The notes: generated by a model not told the origin, from the sequence alone. Counted from the first letter of the stretch, positions 24,435 through 33,974 are shown. The stretch: DNA of 64,000 nucleotides from Salinibacterium sp. G-O1 (GCF_030063305.1 NZ_JASISV010000003.1:62001-126000), one strand, 5' to 3'. Translations and numbers: made by a program.

Positions 24435-26134
24435 GTTTCTTCCCACCGAGGCCCTGGCTCGCGTCATACGCCGAAGGGGTTCCCGAGGAGCTCGAACTTC
24501 CGCAGGGCTCGCTGTACGACCTGGTCGAGGCATCCATCGCGGAGTTTCCGAACAGTGTTGCGCTCGAGTTCTTCGGCCGCGAAACAACGTATGCCGAAAT
24601 GGGCATGCAGATTTCGCGGGCCGCTGAGGGGCTCCGCCTGCTCGGGGTTCAGAAGGGCGACACCGTTGCGCTCGTGCTGCCGAACTGCCCTCAGCACATC
24701 ATCGCGTTCTACGCGGTGCTGCGTCTCGGCGCGATCGTGGTCGAACACAACCCGCTGTACACGCCGCGCGAGCTGCGCCACCAGTTCGAAGATCACGCGG
24801 CGAAGGTTGTTGTCGCCTGGACCAACGTGGTCGACACCATTCAGGAGTTCCCGGCTGACGTCGCCGTCGACACGATCATTTCGGTGGATGTCACGAGGGC
24901 GATGCCGCTCGCCACGCGCGCGTTGCTCCGCCTCCCGATCAGCAAGGCGCGCGAGTCCAGGAAGGCACTGACCGCCGGGGTGCGAGGCACCATCGTCTGG
25001 GAGGAGCTGCTGAAGGCTAAGCCGATCACGCCCGCGATCGTGCGTCCTGCCGCCTCCGATGTGGCGCTCATCCAGTACACCAGCGGCACCACCGGCAGGC
25101 CCAAGGGCGCCACTCTCACTCATCTCAACCTGACCATGAACGCGGCCCAGGCACGCGCGTGGGTGCCGACGGTCACGCGAGGCGAGGGCTGCGTCGTCTA
25201 CGCGGTGCTGCCGATGTTCCACGCGTACGGCCTCACGCTGTGCCTCACCTTCGCGATGAGCATGGGCGCGCGGCTCGTGCTCTTCCCCAAGTTCGATCCG
25301 GACCTCGTGCTCAAGGTGGCGAAGAAGCGCCCGGCCACCTTCCTGCCGGCCGTTCCTCCGATCTACGAGCGGCTGCGCGCCGCGGCGAACGAGCAGGGCG
25401 TCTCACTGCAGGGCATCGAGATCTCGATCTCAGGGGCCATGCCGCTCTCGCCATCCGTCGTCGAGCCGTGGGAGCAGGAGACGGGGGGATACCTCGTCGA
25501 GGGCTACGGCCTGAGCGAGACGAGCCCCGTGCTGATGGCCAACCCGGTCGGTCCCACCCGAGTCGCCGGAACCGTCGGACTGCCCCTGCCGAACACCGAG
25601 ATCCGTGTCGTCGACCCCGAGAACCCGACCGACGACCGTGCGCCGGGCGAGGAGGGTGAGCTCATCGTTCGCGGCCCGCAGGTCTTCTCCGGCTACTGGA
25701 ACAAGCCGGATGAAACCGCCGAAGTATTCGTGCCATGCTCCGATGGCGGGGCCGACTGGTTCCGCACGGGAGACATCGTCACTGTCGATGCGGCCGGGTT
25801 TGTGCGCATCGTGGATCGCATCAAAGAACTCATCATCACGGGCGGCTTCAACGTCGCGCCCAGCGAGGTCGAGGAAGTGCTGCGCCGACATCCGGCGGTC
25901 GCGGATGCCGCGGTCGTCGGTCTTCCGAGCGCCCACAGCGGTGAGGATGTCACTGCTGCCGTGGTGCTCGCACCCGGCGCGACCCTGGATGTGGAATCCA
26001 TTCGCGACTTCGCCAGATCGAACCTCGCCGCCTACAAGGTGCCACGCCACGTGCATCAGGTCGAGGAGTTGCCGCGCTCGCTCATCGGCAAGGTGCTGCG
26101 GCGCGAGGTTCGCCAGAACCTGAGCGCGGGCTAG
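24431..26134 (+). CDS. Long-chain fatty-acid--CoA ligase (FadD-type)
   Basis: 567 residues of the ANL superfamily. The P-loop is YTSGTTGRPKGATLTH, A5 is EGYGLSETSPV, A7 is WFRTGDIVTVD, A8 is VDRIKELIITGGFNVAPSEVE, and the terminal lysine is in SLIGKVLRREVR. It activates fatty acids as acyl-AMP and transfers them to CoA. The GTG start overlaps the prs stop by 4 nt. Its stop overlaps that of the convergent membrane-protein gene by 4 nt (CTAG). Confidence 0.9.
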   Translation: MSFFPPRPWLASYAEGVPEELELPQGSLYDLVEASIAEFPNSVALEFFGRETTYAEMGMQISRAAEGLRLLGVQKGDTVALVLPNCPQHIIAFYAVLRLGAIVVEHNPLYTPRELRHQFEDHAAKVVVAWTNVVDTIQEFPADVAVDTIISVDVTRAMPLATRALLRLPISKARESRKALTAGVRGTIVWEELLKAKPITPAIVRPAASDVALIQYTSGTTGRPKGATLTHLNLTMNAAQARAWVPTVTRGEGCVVYAVLPMFHAYGLTLCLTFAMSMGARLVLFPKFDPDLVLKVAKKRPATFLPAVPPIYERLRAAANEQGVSLQGIEISISGAMPLSPSVVEPWEQETGGYLVEGYGLSETSPVLMANPVGPTRVAGTVGLPLPNTEIRVVDPENPTDDRAPGEEGELIVRGPQVFSGYWNKPDETAEVFVPCSDGGADWFRTGDIVTVDAAGFVRIVDRIKELIITGGFNVAPSEVEEVLRRHPAVADAAVVGLPSAHSGEDVTAAVVLAPGATLDVESIRDFARSNLAAYKVPRHVHQVEELPRSLIGKVLRREVRQNLSAG

Positions 26135-26532
26135 GTCTCGCTCGTCGGGGCGCCTGGGCTCGTGGGAATCCTGGCGCCGCCCGGGATGATCCCCATCGCC
26201 GCGAGCAGCGTCTCTTCGCCGCCGAAGCCGACCGCGTAGCAGTTCCAGCCGGTTCCGGACGGGCTGGCGAGTTCGAAGCGCGCCGAGAAGGTCACGGCCT
26301 CCGGCGCGAGATAGCTGGTGTAGACCGCGCACGACCGCTGGGCGGTGTTGTTGGCCGTCGATATGCCGATCAGGATGCCCGGCAGCACCAGCCCGATGAG
26401 GCCGAGGACCACCACGACGCGCATGACCCTCAGCAGGTGCGGGCTGCGCAGCGGCCTGCCGCCGTGCGGCTCATACCCGGCGAGCTCGGGCTCGTCGTCG
26501 TACTCGTGTGAGTTCTCTGAAGGGGATGCCAT
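26131..26532 (-). CDS. Single-pass membrane protein, unknown function
   Basis: 133 residues. An acidic N-terminus (about 1-30, rich in E, D, Y) is followed by one helix at residues 37-58 (MRVVVVLGLIGLVLPGILIG). An extracytoplasmic domain comes next with two cysteines (RSCAVY and WNCYAV) that could form a disulphide. I do not recognise the family. The 3' end overlaps fadD by 4 nt, and the gene lies 59 bp downstream of gnd on the same strand, separated by a hairpin. Confidence 0.7.
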   Translation of the reverse strand: MASPSENSHEYDDEPELAGYEPHGGRPLRSPHLLRVMRVVVVLGLIGLVLPGILIGISTANNTAQRSCAVYTSYLAPEAVTFSARFELASPSGTGWNCYAVGFGGEETLLAAMGIIPGGARIPTSPGAPTSET

Positions 26533-26550
26533 GACCTCACCATTGTGTCA

Positions 26551-26578
26551 CCGGGCACTGTGCAGCACCCGTGCCCGG
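26551..26578 (-). terminator. Hairpin downstream of gnd, candidate terminator
   Basis: A perfect 8-bp stem, CCGGGCAC with GTGCCCGG, around a 12-nt loop, 13 nt past the gnd stop. No U-tract follows, so efficiency is uncertain. Confidence 0.4.
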
Positions 26579-26591
26579 CGACAGAAGGTTG

Positions 26592-28034
26592 TTAGTGCGT
26601 GTCCGTGGCTTCGATCTCGGTGCGGTCGCCGCTCCACAGAGTGTGGAAGGTGCCGTCCTTGTCGACGCGCTTGTAGGTGTGGGCGCCGAAGAAGTCGCGC
26701 TGACCCTGCACCAGGGCGGCGGGCAGGCGGTCTGCACGCAATCCGTCGTAGTAGGCCAGTGACGACGAGAACGCCGGGGTCGGGATGCCGGACTGGGCCG
26801 CTCCCGAAACCACTCGGCGCCAGGCATCCTGAGTCGATGCCATCACGTCGACGAAGAACGGCGCGGTGACGAGAGCCACGAGGCCGGGGTTTTCGGCATA
26901 CGCCTCGGTGATGCGGTTGAGGAAGCGCGCGCGGATGATGCAACCGCCGCGCCAGATCTTGGCGATCTCGCCCTTCTGGATGTTCCAGTTGTACTGCTCG
27001 GCGCCAGCAACGATCGCGTCGAATCCCTGGCTGTACGCGATCACCTTGGATGCGTAGAGCGCGAGGCGCACGTCTTCGATGAACGCGTCGACGTCGCCCA
27101 CGGCGGGAGACGATGGGCCCGGCAGTTCTGCCGCGGCCGCGCGCTGGGCGGGCTTTGATGAGAGCGAGCGGGCGAAGACGGCTTCGGCGATGCCGGAGAC
27201 CGGGATTCCGAGGTCGAGAGCGGTCTGCACGGTCCAGACGCCGGTTCCCTTGGAGCCGGCCTGGTCGAGGATGACATCGACGAGAGGGGCGCCGGTGGAG
27301 GCGTCGACCTGCTTGAGCACCTCTGCGGTGATCTCGATGAGGTAGCTCTCGAGCTCGCCCTTGTTCCATTCGGTGAAGATGTCCGAAATTTCGGTGGGGG
27401 TCTTGCCCGTGCCGCGACGGATGAGGTCGTACGCCTCGGCGATGAGCTGCATGTCTGCGTACTCGATGCCGTTGTGGATCATCTTGACGAAGTGGCCGGC
27501 GCCATCGTGGCCGACGTGTGTGACGCAGGGCTCGCCCTCGGCGACGGCGGCGATGGACTTCAGGATGGGGCCGAGCGTGACCCACGACTCGTCCGAGCCG
27601 CCGGGCATGATCGACGGGCCGAGCAGCGCGCCCTCCTCGCCGCCGGAGATGCCGGCGCCGACGAAGTTGATGCCGGTCTCGCGCACGGCCTTCTCGCGGC
27701 GAATGGTGTCTCCGAAGAGCGCGTTGCCGCCATCGACGATGATGTCGCCGGGCTCGAAGACCTCGGTGAGCGCGTCGATCACGGCGTCGGTTCCCTTGCC
27801 GGCCTGCACCATGATGATCGCGGTGCGGGGCTTCGAGAGGGATGCCGCGAACTCGGCGTAGTCCTTCGCGGGAATGAACTTGGCTTCGGGGTGGGCGTCA
27901 AGCACAGTCTGGGTCTTCTCGTAGGAACGGTTGAAGATCGCGACGGTGTTTCCCTCGCGGCTGGCGAGGTTGCGGGCGAGATTCGATCCCATTACCGCCA
28001 TGCCGACTACGCCGATGTTTGCCTCTGCTGCCAC
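26592..28034 (-). CDS. gnd: 6-phosphogluconate dehydrogenase, NADP-dependent, decarboxylating
   Basis: 480 residues, the full-length (GndA) form. It oxidises 6-phosphogluconate to ribulose-5-phosphate, CO2 and NADPH. NAD(P) site: VGMAVMGSNLARNLASR. Further marks are GGNALFGDTIRREK, the catalytic lysine/His region GHDGAGHFVKMIHNGIEY, and the family signature ILDQAGSKGTGVWT. It starts at GTG with AGGAG 6 nt before. It lies 86 bp after the GntR-family regulator on the same strand, next to the gluconate permease and kinase genes, so it completes gluconate catabolism. Confidence 0.96.
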   Translation of the reverse strand: MAAEANIGVVGMAVMGSNLARNLASREGNTVAIFNRSYEKTQTVLDAHPEAKFIPAKDYAEFAASLSKPRTAIIMVQAGKGTDAVIDALTEVFEPGDIIVDGGNALFGDTIRREKAVRETGINFVGAGISGGEEGALLGPSIMPGGSDESWVTLGPILKSIAAVAEGEPCVTHVGHDGAGHFVKMIHNGIEYADMQLIAEAYDLIRRGTGKTPTEISDIFTEWNKGELESYLIEITAEVLKQVDASTGAPLVDVILDQAGSKGTGVWTVQTALDLGIPVSGIAEAVFARSLSSKPAQRAAAAELPGPSSPAVGDVDAFIEDVRLALYASKVIAYSQGFDAIVAGAEQYNWNIQKGEIAKIWRGGCIIRARFLNRITEAYAENPGLVALVTAPFFVDVMASTQDAWRRVVSGAAQSGIPTPAFSSSLAYYDGLRADRLPAALVQGQRDFFGAHTYKRVDKDGTFHTLWSGDRTEIEATDTH

Positions 28035-28096
28035 GGTGACTCCTTAGCGTCTGTTCTGTTCTCGTCGGGCTCGTGAGCCCCGACAAGACTACTCGT

Positions 28097-28114
28097 GCCC
28101 ACCATTGGGTGGGC
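28097..28114 (-). terminator. Hairpin between the GntR regulator and gnd, candidate terminator
   Basis: GCCCACC and GGGTGGGC pair around a short ATT loop, 6 nt after the regulator stop. A second stem (GTCGG-GCTC / GAGC-CCGAC) follows near 28062-28086. Neither has a U-tract. Together they could separate gnd from the regulator. Confidence 0.35.
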
Positions 28115-28120
28115 CCGTTG

Positions 28121-28825
28121 TTACTGTGCGCGCACCTCTTCGGTGACGATGGTGACGTAGCCGCGCGCGCTGGTTTCAGCGGCATCGGGATCGCCCGCCG
28201 CGACGGCGCGAGCTGTGGCTACGTGGTGCTCGAGGGTGCCATCGGCGGGAATCGCTGGCGTCAGTCCGAGGCCGGCGCGGCCCCGGAGAACCTCCTCGAC
28301 CGGCCCGCTGAGCTGAGCCAGCAGCGGGTTGCCTCCCGAGGTCAGCAGCAGGCGGTGGAATTCGACGTCCACGTCGAGATATTCGGCGGAGTCTCCCTTG
28401 CCGGCAATGCCGAGTGCGTCGAGTTTGTCGGCCAGCTTCGAGAGTTGCCGGCGATCGGTGGCGGATGCCCGTTCAGCGGCCAGTCGGGCGGCGGCAGGCT
28501 CCACGGCCGAACGCAACTCCATGAGCGACAGCAGTTGCTCGCGGCGACCCTCTCCCGCCAGATTCCACCGCACTATGGCGCCGTCCAGAGCTTTCCAGCC
28601 CGGGCGGGCCTGCACCGTCACGCCGACGCGACGACGTGAGCGAAGCATCCCGAGCGATTCGAGAACACGCACGGCTTCGCGGATGACCGTGCGTGATGCG
28701 GCGAATTCTGCCTCAAGGCCGGCGAGGGTGAGCACGGTGCCTTCGGGGATCTCCCCGGCGGTGATCCGCCGTCCGAGCTCGTGCAAAACGAGCTCGTGTG
28801 ATCCGGTACGAGGTGCCTTGGGCAT
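28121..28825 (-). CDS. GntR-family (FadR subfamily) transcriptional regulator of gluconate genes
   Basis: 234 residues. The N-terminal winged helix has VLTLAGLEAEFAASRTVIREAVRVLESLGML, with GVTVQARPGW as the wing. The C-terminal FCD domain is all-helical, with the metal-ligand pattern DVEFHRLLL ... HHVATARAVAAGD. It is divergent from the GntP permease and upstream of gnd, so it most likely represses both sides until gluconate or 6-phosphogluconate binds. A TTGT-G-ACAA palindrome lies in the shared promoter region. Confidence 0.88.
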   Translation of the reverse strand: MPKAPRTGSHELVLHELGRRITAGEIPEGTVLTLAGLEAEFAASRTVIREAVRVLESLGMLRSRRRVGVTVQARPGWKALDGAIVRWNLAGEGRREQLLSLMELRSAVEPAAARLAAERASATDRRQLSKLADKLDALGIAGKGDSAEYLDVDVEFHRLLLTSGGNPLLAQLSGPVEEVLRGRAGLGLTPAIPADGTLEHHVATARAVAAGDPDAAETSARGYVTIVTEEVRAQ

Positions 28826-28916
28826 AGGGGCGAAGCCTTCTCTCAGGCTCGGCCCGGCGAGCGGGCTGAGCGTGGTTGCAAGGGAAAGTGTATGCGTAGT
28901 TGCAAAAGTACTACCT

Positions 28917-28925
28917 TTGTGACAA
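28917..28925. promoter_or_regulatory. Candidate FadR/GntR-type operator
   Basis: TTGT-G-ACAA, a perfect 9-bp palindrome of the type bound by FadR-subfamily regulators, in the 222-bp interval between gntR and gntP. Two GTTGCAA direct repeats lie at about 28875 and 28900. Confidence 0.35.
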
Positions 28926-29047
28926 TGTTTCCGAAGTCACCCGGACCTCGGGCGTGATTCGCCTCGGCAAGCACACGACGTCACGGGCCGCACAGACCTT
29001 CTCGGGTCGGCCGCCCACCATCACTGTCATTCAATGGAGAAGCCACA

Positions 29048-30436
29048 ATGGAAGACTGGACTCAAACACTGGGAGCCGTGCCACTTCTTGGCATCGCGGC
29101 CGGTGCGATAGCCCTCATCCTCGTCCTCGTGATCCGATTCAAGGTTCACGCGTTCCTCACCCTCGTCATCGTCTCGCTGCTCACGGCGATCGCCACGGGC
29201 ATCCCGATAAACCAGGTCGCGAACGTCCTGGTCGGCGGGTTCGGGTCGACCCTCGGTTCCGTCGCCCTGCTCGTCGGGCTCGGAGCAATGCTCGGCCGCC
29301 TGGTCGAATCGAGCGGTGGCGCCAAGGTGCTGGCAGACAAGATGGTCGACATCTTCGGTGAGAAGCGAGCGCCGTTTGCGCTCGGTGTCGCATCGCTCCT
29401 GATGGGCTTCCCGATCTTCTTCGACGCCGGCCTTGTCGTCATGCTCCCGATCGTCTTCGCCGTCGCCCGTCGCATGGGCGGCAAGAACATGTTGCTGTAC
29501 GGCATCACGGCCGCGGCAGCATTCTCGGTCATGCATGTGTTCGTGCCGCCGCACCCCGGCCCCATCACGGCGACCGAAACCTACGGGGCAGACCTCGGGC
29601 TCGTTCTTCTTGTCGGACTCGTGGTCGTCTTCCCGACCTGGTACGTGACCGGATACCTGTGGGCCAAATTCGTCAACAAGCGCAACCCGCTCAACGTGCT
29701 GTCGATCTTCGGCGGCATCGACGACGACCAGCCGACCAATCCGCCCCGGCCGCGCACGGTCATGTTGATTCTCGCCCTGCCGCTCGTTCTGATCCTCATG
29801 AACACCGGTCTGAACTCGCTGCGCTCCATCGGCGTGGTCAACGCGGACGACCTGTGGGTGCAGGCGCTGACCCTCATCGGTACCAGCGCTGTCGCTCTGC
29901 TGATCAGCGTGCTCGTCGCTGCGTTCGTGCTCGGAAAGCGCCGCGGCGTGAACGGCACGGCACTGGAGAAGCTCATCGACACCGCCCTTGGCCCGATCTG
30001 CTCGGTCATCCTGATCACCGGCGCCGGTGGAATGTTCGGTGGCGTGCTGCGCACCTCCGGTATCGGCGGCGCACTGAGCGACACCCTCGGAGACCTCGGA
30101 CTGCCCATCATCTTCGCGGCGTACATCATCGCTGTGATCCTCCGCGTCGCCCAGGGTTCGGCGACAGTGGCCCTCGTGACCGCGGCCGCGCTCGTGGCTC
30201 CCGGTGTACTCGCTGGCGACTTCAACCCGCTTCAGATCGCGGCCATCGTGCTCGCCACTGCTGCAGGATCGGTGTTCGCCGGCCACGTCAACGACTCGGG
30301 CTTCTGGCTCGTTGGGCGCCTCATGGGCATGGATGTGAAAACAACCCTCAAGGTGTGGACTGTGCAGCAGGCTCTCGAGTCTGTAATGGGATTCCTCGTC
30401 GTGCTGGTTATCTACGGCATCGCCTCGGTCATTTAG
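29048..30436 (+). CDS. Gluconate:H+ symporter, GntP family
   Basis: A 462-residue polytopic permease that imports gluconate or a related sugar acid with protons. The family pattern includes GFGSTLGSVALLVGLGAMLGRLVE, the GFPIFFDAGLVVMLPI box, FVPPHPGPI, and near the C-terminus GHVNDSGFW, all typical of GntP/GntT/IdnT. It is first of four plus-strand genes with idnO, idnD and the kinase, divergent from the GntR regulator. It could carry L-idonate or 5-ketogluconate, given its neighbours. Confidence 0.92.
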   Translation: MEDWTQTLGAVPLLGIAAGAIALILVLVIRFKVHAFLTLVIVSLLTAIATGIPINQVANVLVGGFGSTLGSVALLVGLGAMLGRLVESSGGAKVLADKMVDIFGEKRAPFALGVASLLMGFPIFFDAGLVVMLPIVFAVARRMGGKNMLLYGITAAAAFSVMHVFVPPHPGPITATETYGADLGLVLLVGLVVVFPTWYVTGYLWAKFVNKRNPLNVLSIFGGIDDDQPTNPPRPRTVMLILALPLVLILMNTGLNSLRSIGVVNADDLWVQALTLIGTSAVALLISVLVAAFVLGKRRGVNGTALEKLIDTALGPICSVILITGAGGMFGGVLRTSGIGGALSDTLGDLGLPIIFAAYIIAVILRVAQGSATVALVTAAALVAPGVLAGDFNPLQIAAIVLATAAGSVFAGHVNDSGFWLVGRLMGMDVKTTLKVWTVQQALESVMGFLVVLVIYGIASVI

Positions 30437-30509
30437 CACCAACATCACCGCACCACCGAACACGCAGAAGGCAGCTCGTCCAGAGCGGAATGAGCGGAAA
30501 GAGCAGACC

Positions 30510-31277
30510 ATGGTCGACCACTTCACCCTCACTGACAAGCTGGCTTTTGTTACAGGTTCGTCGCGCGGCCTGGGTCAGGGCCTTGCCCTGGCCCTCGCCC
30601 GCGCGGGAGCCAGACTCATCGTGCACGGCCGCGACGACGCCACACTCGACACCACCCGCGACCTCATTGAGCGCGAGACCGGGACGCGCCCTGCGTCGGT
30701 CGTCTTCGATGTCACGGATGCCACGGCAGTCGAGACCGCCATCACGGCGATGATCGCGGAACACGGCGCCCCGGACATCCTGGTCAACAACGCCGGCCTC
30801 CAGCGGCGCGCGCCCTTCACCGAGTTTCTGGTCTCCGACTGGGATGACGTGATCGCGGCGAACCTGTCCGGCGTGTTCTACGTTTCGCGTTTCGTCGCAC
30901 CTGCGATGGTCGAGCGCGGCTCGGGCAAGATCATCAACATCGCCTCGGTGCAGTCCATGCTGGCACGCCAGACGATCGCGCCGTACTCGGCGAGTAAGGC
31001 CGGCGTCGCGCAGCTGAGCAAGGGGATGGCGGCCGACCTGGCCCGCCACAACATCCAGGTCAACACCCTCTCGCCCGGCTATTTCGCCACGGAGATGAAC
31101 AAGGCGCTCGTCGAGGACGAGGCGTTCAACTCGTGGGTCGTTAACCGCACCCCAGCCCAGCGCTGGGGCAACACCGAGGAGCTCGCGGGCACCCTCATCT
31201 ATCTATCGTCGAGCGCGAGCAACTTCGTCTCGGGCCAGAACATTTTCGTCGACGGCGGGATGACCTCGGTCGTCTGA
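30510..31277 (+). CDS. idnO: Gluconate 5-dehydrogenase / 5-ketogluconate reductase (classical SDR)
   Basis: 255 residues. TGSSRGLGQGLA is the cofactor loop, NNAGLQRR follows, and S-x12-YSASK is the catalytic set, ending in SGQNIFVDGG. It interconverts 5-keto-D-gluconate and D-gluconate, the second step of L-idonate use. Only 35 bp separate it from the idnD-like gene. The idonate assignment rests on the neighbours (IdnD-like, GntP, kinase, gnd) as well as similarity; another sugar-acid SDR function is possible. Confidence 0.82.
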   Translation: MVDHFTLTDKLAFVTGSSRGLGQGLALALARAGARLIVHGRDDATLDTTRDLIERETGTRPASVVFDVTDATAVETAITAMIAEHGAPDILVNNAGLQRRAPFTEFLVSDWDDVIAANLSGVFYVSRFVAPAMVERGSGKIINIASVQSMLARQTIAPYSASKAGVAQLSKGMAADLARHNIQVNTLSPGYFATEMNKALVEDEAFNSWVVNRTPAQRWGNTEELAGTLIYLSSSASNFVSGQNIFVDGGMTSVV

Positions 31278-31312
31278 GCCGCCCGACATCAGCACAACAA
31301 AGGGAGCACGCC

Positions 31313-32341
31313 ATGAAGGCGATCTACATCGACGGAAAACTCGAACTATCCGAGCGTGAGGTGCAGACGCCGGAGCCGGCGGCCGGTCAGGTTCGCGTGC
31401 GTGTCGACTTCGTCGGTATCTGCGGCTCCGACCTGCACTACTACTTCGAGGGCGCCAACGGAGCATTCGTGGTGGAGGAGCCGCTGGCTCCCGGTCACGA
31501 GCTGTCTGGTCGCGTCGACCTCGACCCGTCTGGCGTTCTCGCTCCGGGAACCCCGGTGACCGTGCATCCCGCCCGCTTCGGCCACGCCGAGCCGGGAATC
31601 GAGGATGCCCCGCACCTGTGGCCCGGCGGCTCCTACCTCGGCAGCGCCTCGACCCACCCGCACACCCAGGGTGGGCTCAGCGAATACCTGGTCGTGGAGA
31701 GCGACATGATCCGCGTGCTCCCCGCGGAGCTGCCCCTTAAGCGCGCCGCGCTCGCCGAGCCGCTCGCGGTTGCGCTGCACGGCATGACCCGCGCGGGCGA
31801 TATCAGGGGCAAGAAGGTGCTCGTCTCCGGTGCCGGGCCGATCGGTCTGCTGGCGGCGGCCGCAGCGCGCGCTCGCGGAGCTGCCGAGGTCACGGTCAGC
31901 GATGTGCTCGAGCAGCCGCTGGCGCGTGCGACGGCGATCGGTGCCGATCGTGTCATCCGGATCGGTCAGGATGCCCTGCCAGAGAACGCCTTCGACGTCG
32001 TCTTCGAGTGCTCGGGGGCAACACCCGCGATCAGCGCTGCATTCGTCGCCGCGAGGCGTCGTGGCATGGTCGTGCAGATCGGCATGGTGCCCAACGAGCC
32101 GCGTCCGGTGAACCTTGCGCCCTTCATCTCAAAGGAGCTTCAGGTGCTCGGGGTCTTCAGGTTCAAGGATGAGATCGACGAGGCCGTACGTATCCTCGCC
32201 GAGACTCCGGAGCTGGACGCGGTCATCACCCACGTCATCGACGCGAGCGAGTCGGTGGCGGCGTTCGACATCGCGAAGGATTCTGCGGCCAGCGGCAAGG
32301 TCGTCATCGCGGCCTGGCCCGACTCCGGCGCCGCTGAGTAG
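31313..32341 (+). CDS. idnD: L-idonate 5-dehydrogenase-like zinc alcohol dehydrogenase
   Basis: 342 residues of the MDR superfamily. The catalytic zinc ligands are in GICGSDLHYY (Cys) and PGHELSG (His-Glu); NAD binding is VSGAGPIGLLAAAAA. It oxidises L-idonate to 5-ketogluconate for the SDR next door. The structural-zinc lobe, normally four cysteines after the HxE motif, is replaced by PARFGHAEPGIEDAPHLWP with no cysteine, so this enzyme has only the catalytic zinc. Strong AAAGGGAG ribosome site before the ATG. Confidence 0.82.
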   Translation: MKAIYIDGKLELSEREVQTPEPAAGQVRVRVDFVGICGSDLHYYFEGANGAFVVEEPLAPGHELSGRVDLDPSGVLAPGTPVTVHPARFGHAEPGIEDAPHLWPGGSYLGSASTHPHTQGGLSEYLVVESDMIRVLPAELPLKRAALAEPLAVALHGMTRAGDIRGKKVLVSGAGPIGLLAAAAARARGAAEVTVSDVLEQPLARATAIGADRVIRIGQDALPENAFDVVFECSGATPAISAAFVAARRRGMVVQIGMVPNEPRPVNLAPFISKELQVLGVFRFKDEIDEAVRILAETPELDAVITHVIDASESVAAFDIAKDSAASGKVVIAAWPDSGAAE

Positions 32342-32367
32342 GCTCCGATCATGAGGGCGTTCAGCGC

Positions 32368-33933
32368 ATGACCGACCACGGCGAGGCACCGGGGGCCGAC
32401 GACATCGTCATCGGCCTCGATCTGGGCACCACGAGCACGAAGGCCGTGGCGTTCACCGTCTCGGGCGAGCAGCTGGCAACGGCCTCGCACGGCTATCCGC
32501 TCGAAACGCCGTATCCGGGTCATGCCGTTCAGAATCCGGATCTGATCCTCGCTGCCGCCTACGCCGCCGTCGCCGAGGTGGTGGCTGCGGTGGGAGCTGA
32601 TCGCGTGCGCGGCCTGTCGTTCTCCTCCGCGATGCACAGCATCCTGGGCCTCGACCCGCTGTACCGACCGATGACCGAGGTGATCACCTGGGGTGACACG
32701 CGCGCCGGGCTGCAGGCCGAGCGTCTGCGGGCGGCGACGGGCGGGCTCGCGCTGCATCGGCGCACCGGCACGCCCATCCACCCGATGTCGCCGCTGACCA
32801 AGCTGGTGTGGTTTCGGGAGCAGGAGCCGAAACTCCACGAGACCGTCGCGTTCTGGGTCGGCATCAAGGATTACGTCATCGTGCACATGTGTGGGGCTCT
32901 CGTCGTCGACCATTCGCTGGCCAGCGCGAGCGGTCTCATGAACATCCACACCCTCACCTGGGATGACGAAGCCCTCGCCATCGCGGGGGTGTCGCCCGAG
33001 CAGCTCCCCGAGCTCGTCCGCACCCGCGACGTGCTGCCCGGCATCACACCGGATGCGGCGATCGCCATGGGCCTTCCCGAAACGACACCGGTCGTCGTCG
33101 GTGCCGGTGATGGACCGCTCGCCAACCTCGGCGTTGGTGCCGTGCGTCCCGGGGTCGCCGCCTGCTCCATCGGCACGAGTGGTGCACTGCGGGTAGGCGT
33201 GGACAAGCCGGCGGTCGATCCGCTCGGCGGGGTGTTCTGCTACGCCCTCACGGAGGATCGCTGGGTGATCGGCGGCGCCATCAACAACGGGGGAGCCACC
33301 CTCGACTGGGCTCGGAGCATCCTTGCTGATGAACTCGGCCCGGGTTCCGAGGCCGAGCTGCTCGAACTGGCCGCGGCCGCCCAGCCCGGTTCCGGCGGAC
33401 TCATCATGCTGCCGTACCTGCTCAGTGAGCGGGCCCCGCATTGGAGCGCGCTGCCGAAGGGCGCATATATAGGACTCACCCGTGCGCACAAACGTGAGCA
33501 CCTTATCCGCGCCGCGCTAGAAGGCGTCTGCCTGCAACTCGCACTCGTGCTGCAGTCGATGCGCTCTGCTGGGCTCGAAATCACCCAGATTCGTGCGACC
33601 GGCGGGGTCATGAAGAGCGACCTCTGGCGCGAAGTCCTCGCCGCCGCGCTCGGGATGACCGTGGATTTCGCCGAAGGGCAGGAGGGGTCCAGCTTCGGTG
33701 CTGCTGTGCTCGGGATGGAGGCCCTCGGCCTCATCGAGTCCATCGACATCGTCGACCAGCTGATCCCCGTCGACGACAGCGTGCGACCGGATCCGCGCTC
33801 GACCGCCGTGTACGCCTCACTGCTCCCCAGCTTCGGGCAGCTCTACGATGCGCTCGTACCCACCTTTCAGACCCTGCGCAGACTGGCGCCGTCACTCCCG
33901 ATCGATCTCGTGGGCGACGAGCCGGATCGCTAG
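32368..33933 (+). CDS. Gluconokinase, FGGY carbohydrate kinase family
   Basis: 521 residues. ATP-binding phosphate-1 loop IGLDLGTTSTKAVAF, catalytic base region VVGAGDGPLANLG, and the FGGY signatures GGVMKSDLWREVLA and GSSFGAAVLGMEALG. It phosphorylates a sugar acid, most likely D-gluconate, giving the substrate of Gnd. It is last in the gntP-idnO-idnD-kinase series, 26 bp after idnD. FGGY enzymes also include xylulokinase; the operon argues for gluconate. Confidence 0.85.
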   Translation: MTDHGEAPGADDIVIGLDLGTTSTKAVAFTVSGEQLATASHGYPLETPYPGHAVQNPDLILAAAYAAVAEVVAAVGADRVRGLSFSSAMHSILGLDPLYRPMTEVITWGDTRAGLQAERLRAATGGLALHRRTGTPIHPMSPLTKLVWFREQEPKLHETVAFWVGIKDYVIVHMCGALVVDHSLASASGLMNIHTLTWDDEALAIAGVSPEQLPELVRTRDVLPGITPDAAIAMGLPETTPVVVGAGDGPLANLGVGAVRPGVAACSIGTSGALRVGVDKPAVDPLGGVFCYALTEDRWVIGGAINNGGATLDWARSILADELGPGSEAELLELAAAAQPGSGGLIMLPYLLSERAPHWSALPKGAYIGLTRAHKREHLIRAALEGVCLQLALVLQSMRSAGLEITQIRATGGVMKSDLWREVLAAALGMTVDFAEGQEGSSFGAAVLGMEALGLIESIDIVDQLIPVDDSVRPDPRSTAVYASLLPSFGQLYDALVPTFQTLRRLAPSLPIDLVGDEPDR

Positions 33934-33968
33934 ACGCGCAAATCCCACGTGCACAGTGCCGTGGTCGA

Positions 33969-33974
33969 TAGTCT
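33969..33974 (+). promoter_or_regulatory. Putative -10 of the 33981 gene (leaderless type)
   Basis: TAGTCT, 6 nt before the ATG at 33981. Confidence 0.4.

Noticed and set aside
29027-30538. A 503-codon minus-strand frame
   Set aside because: Antisense to the GntP permease; Asp/His/Glu-rich translation typical of a shadow frame.
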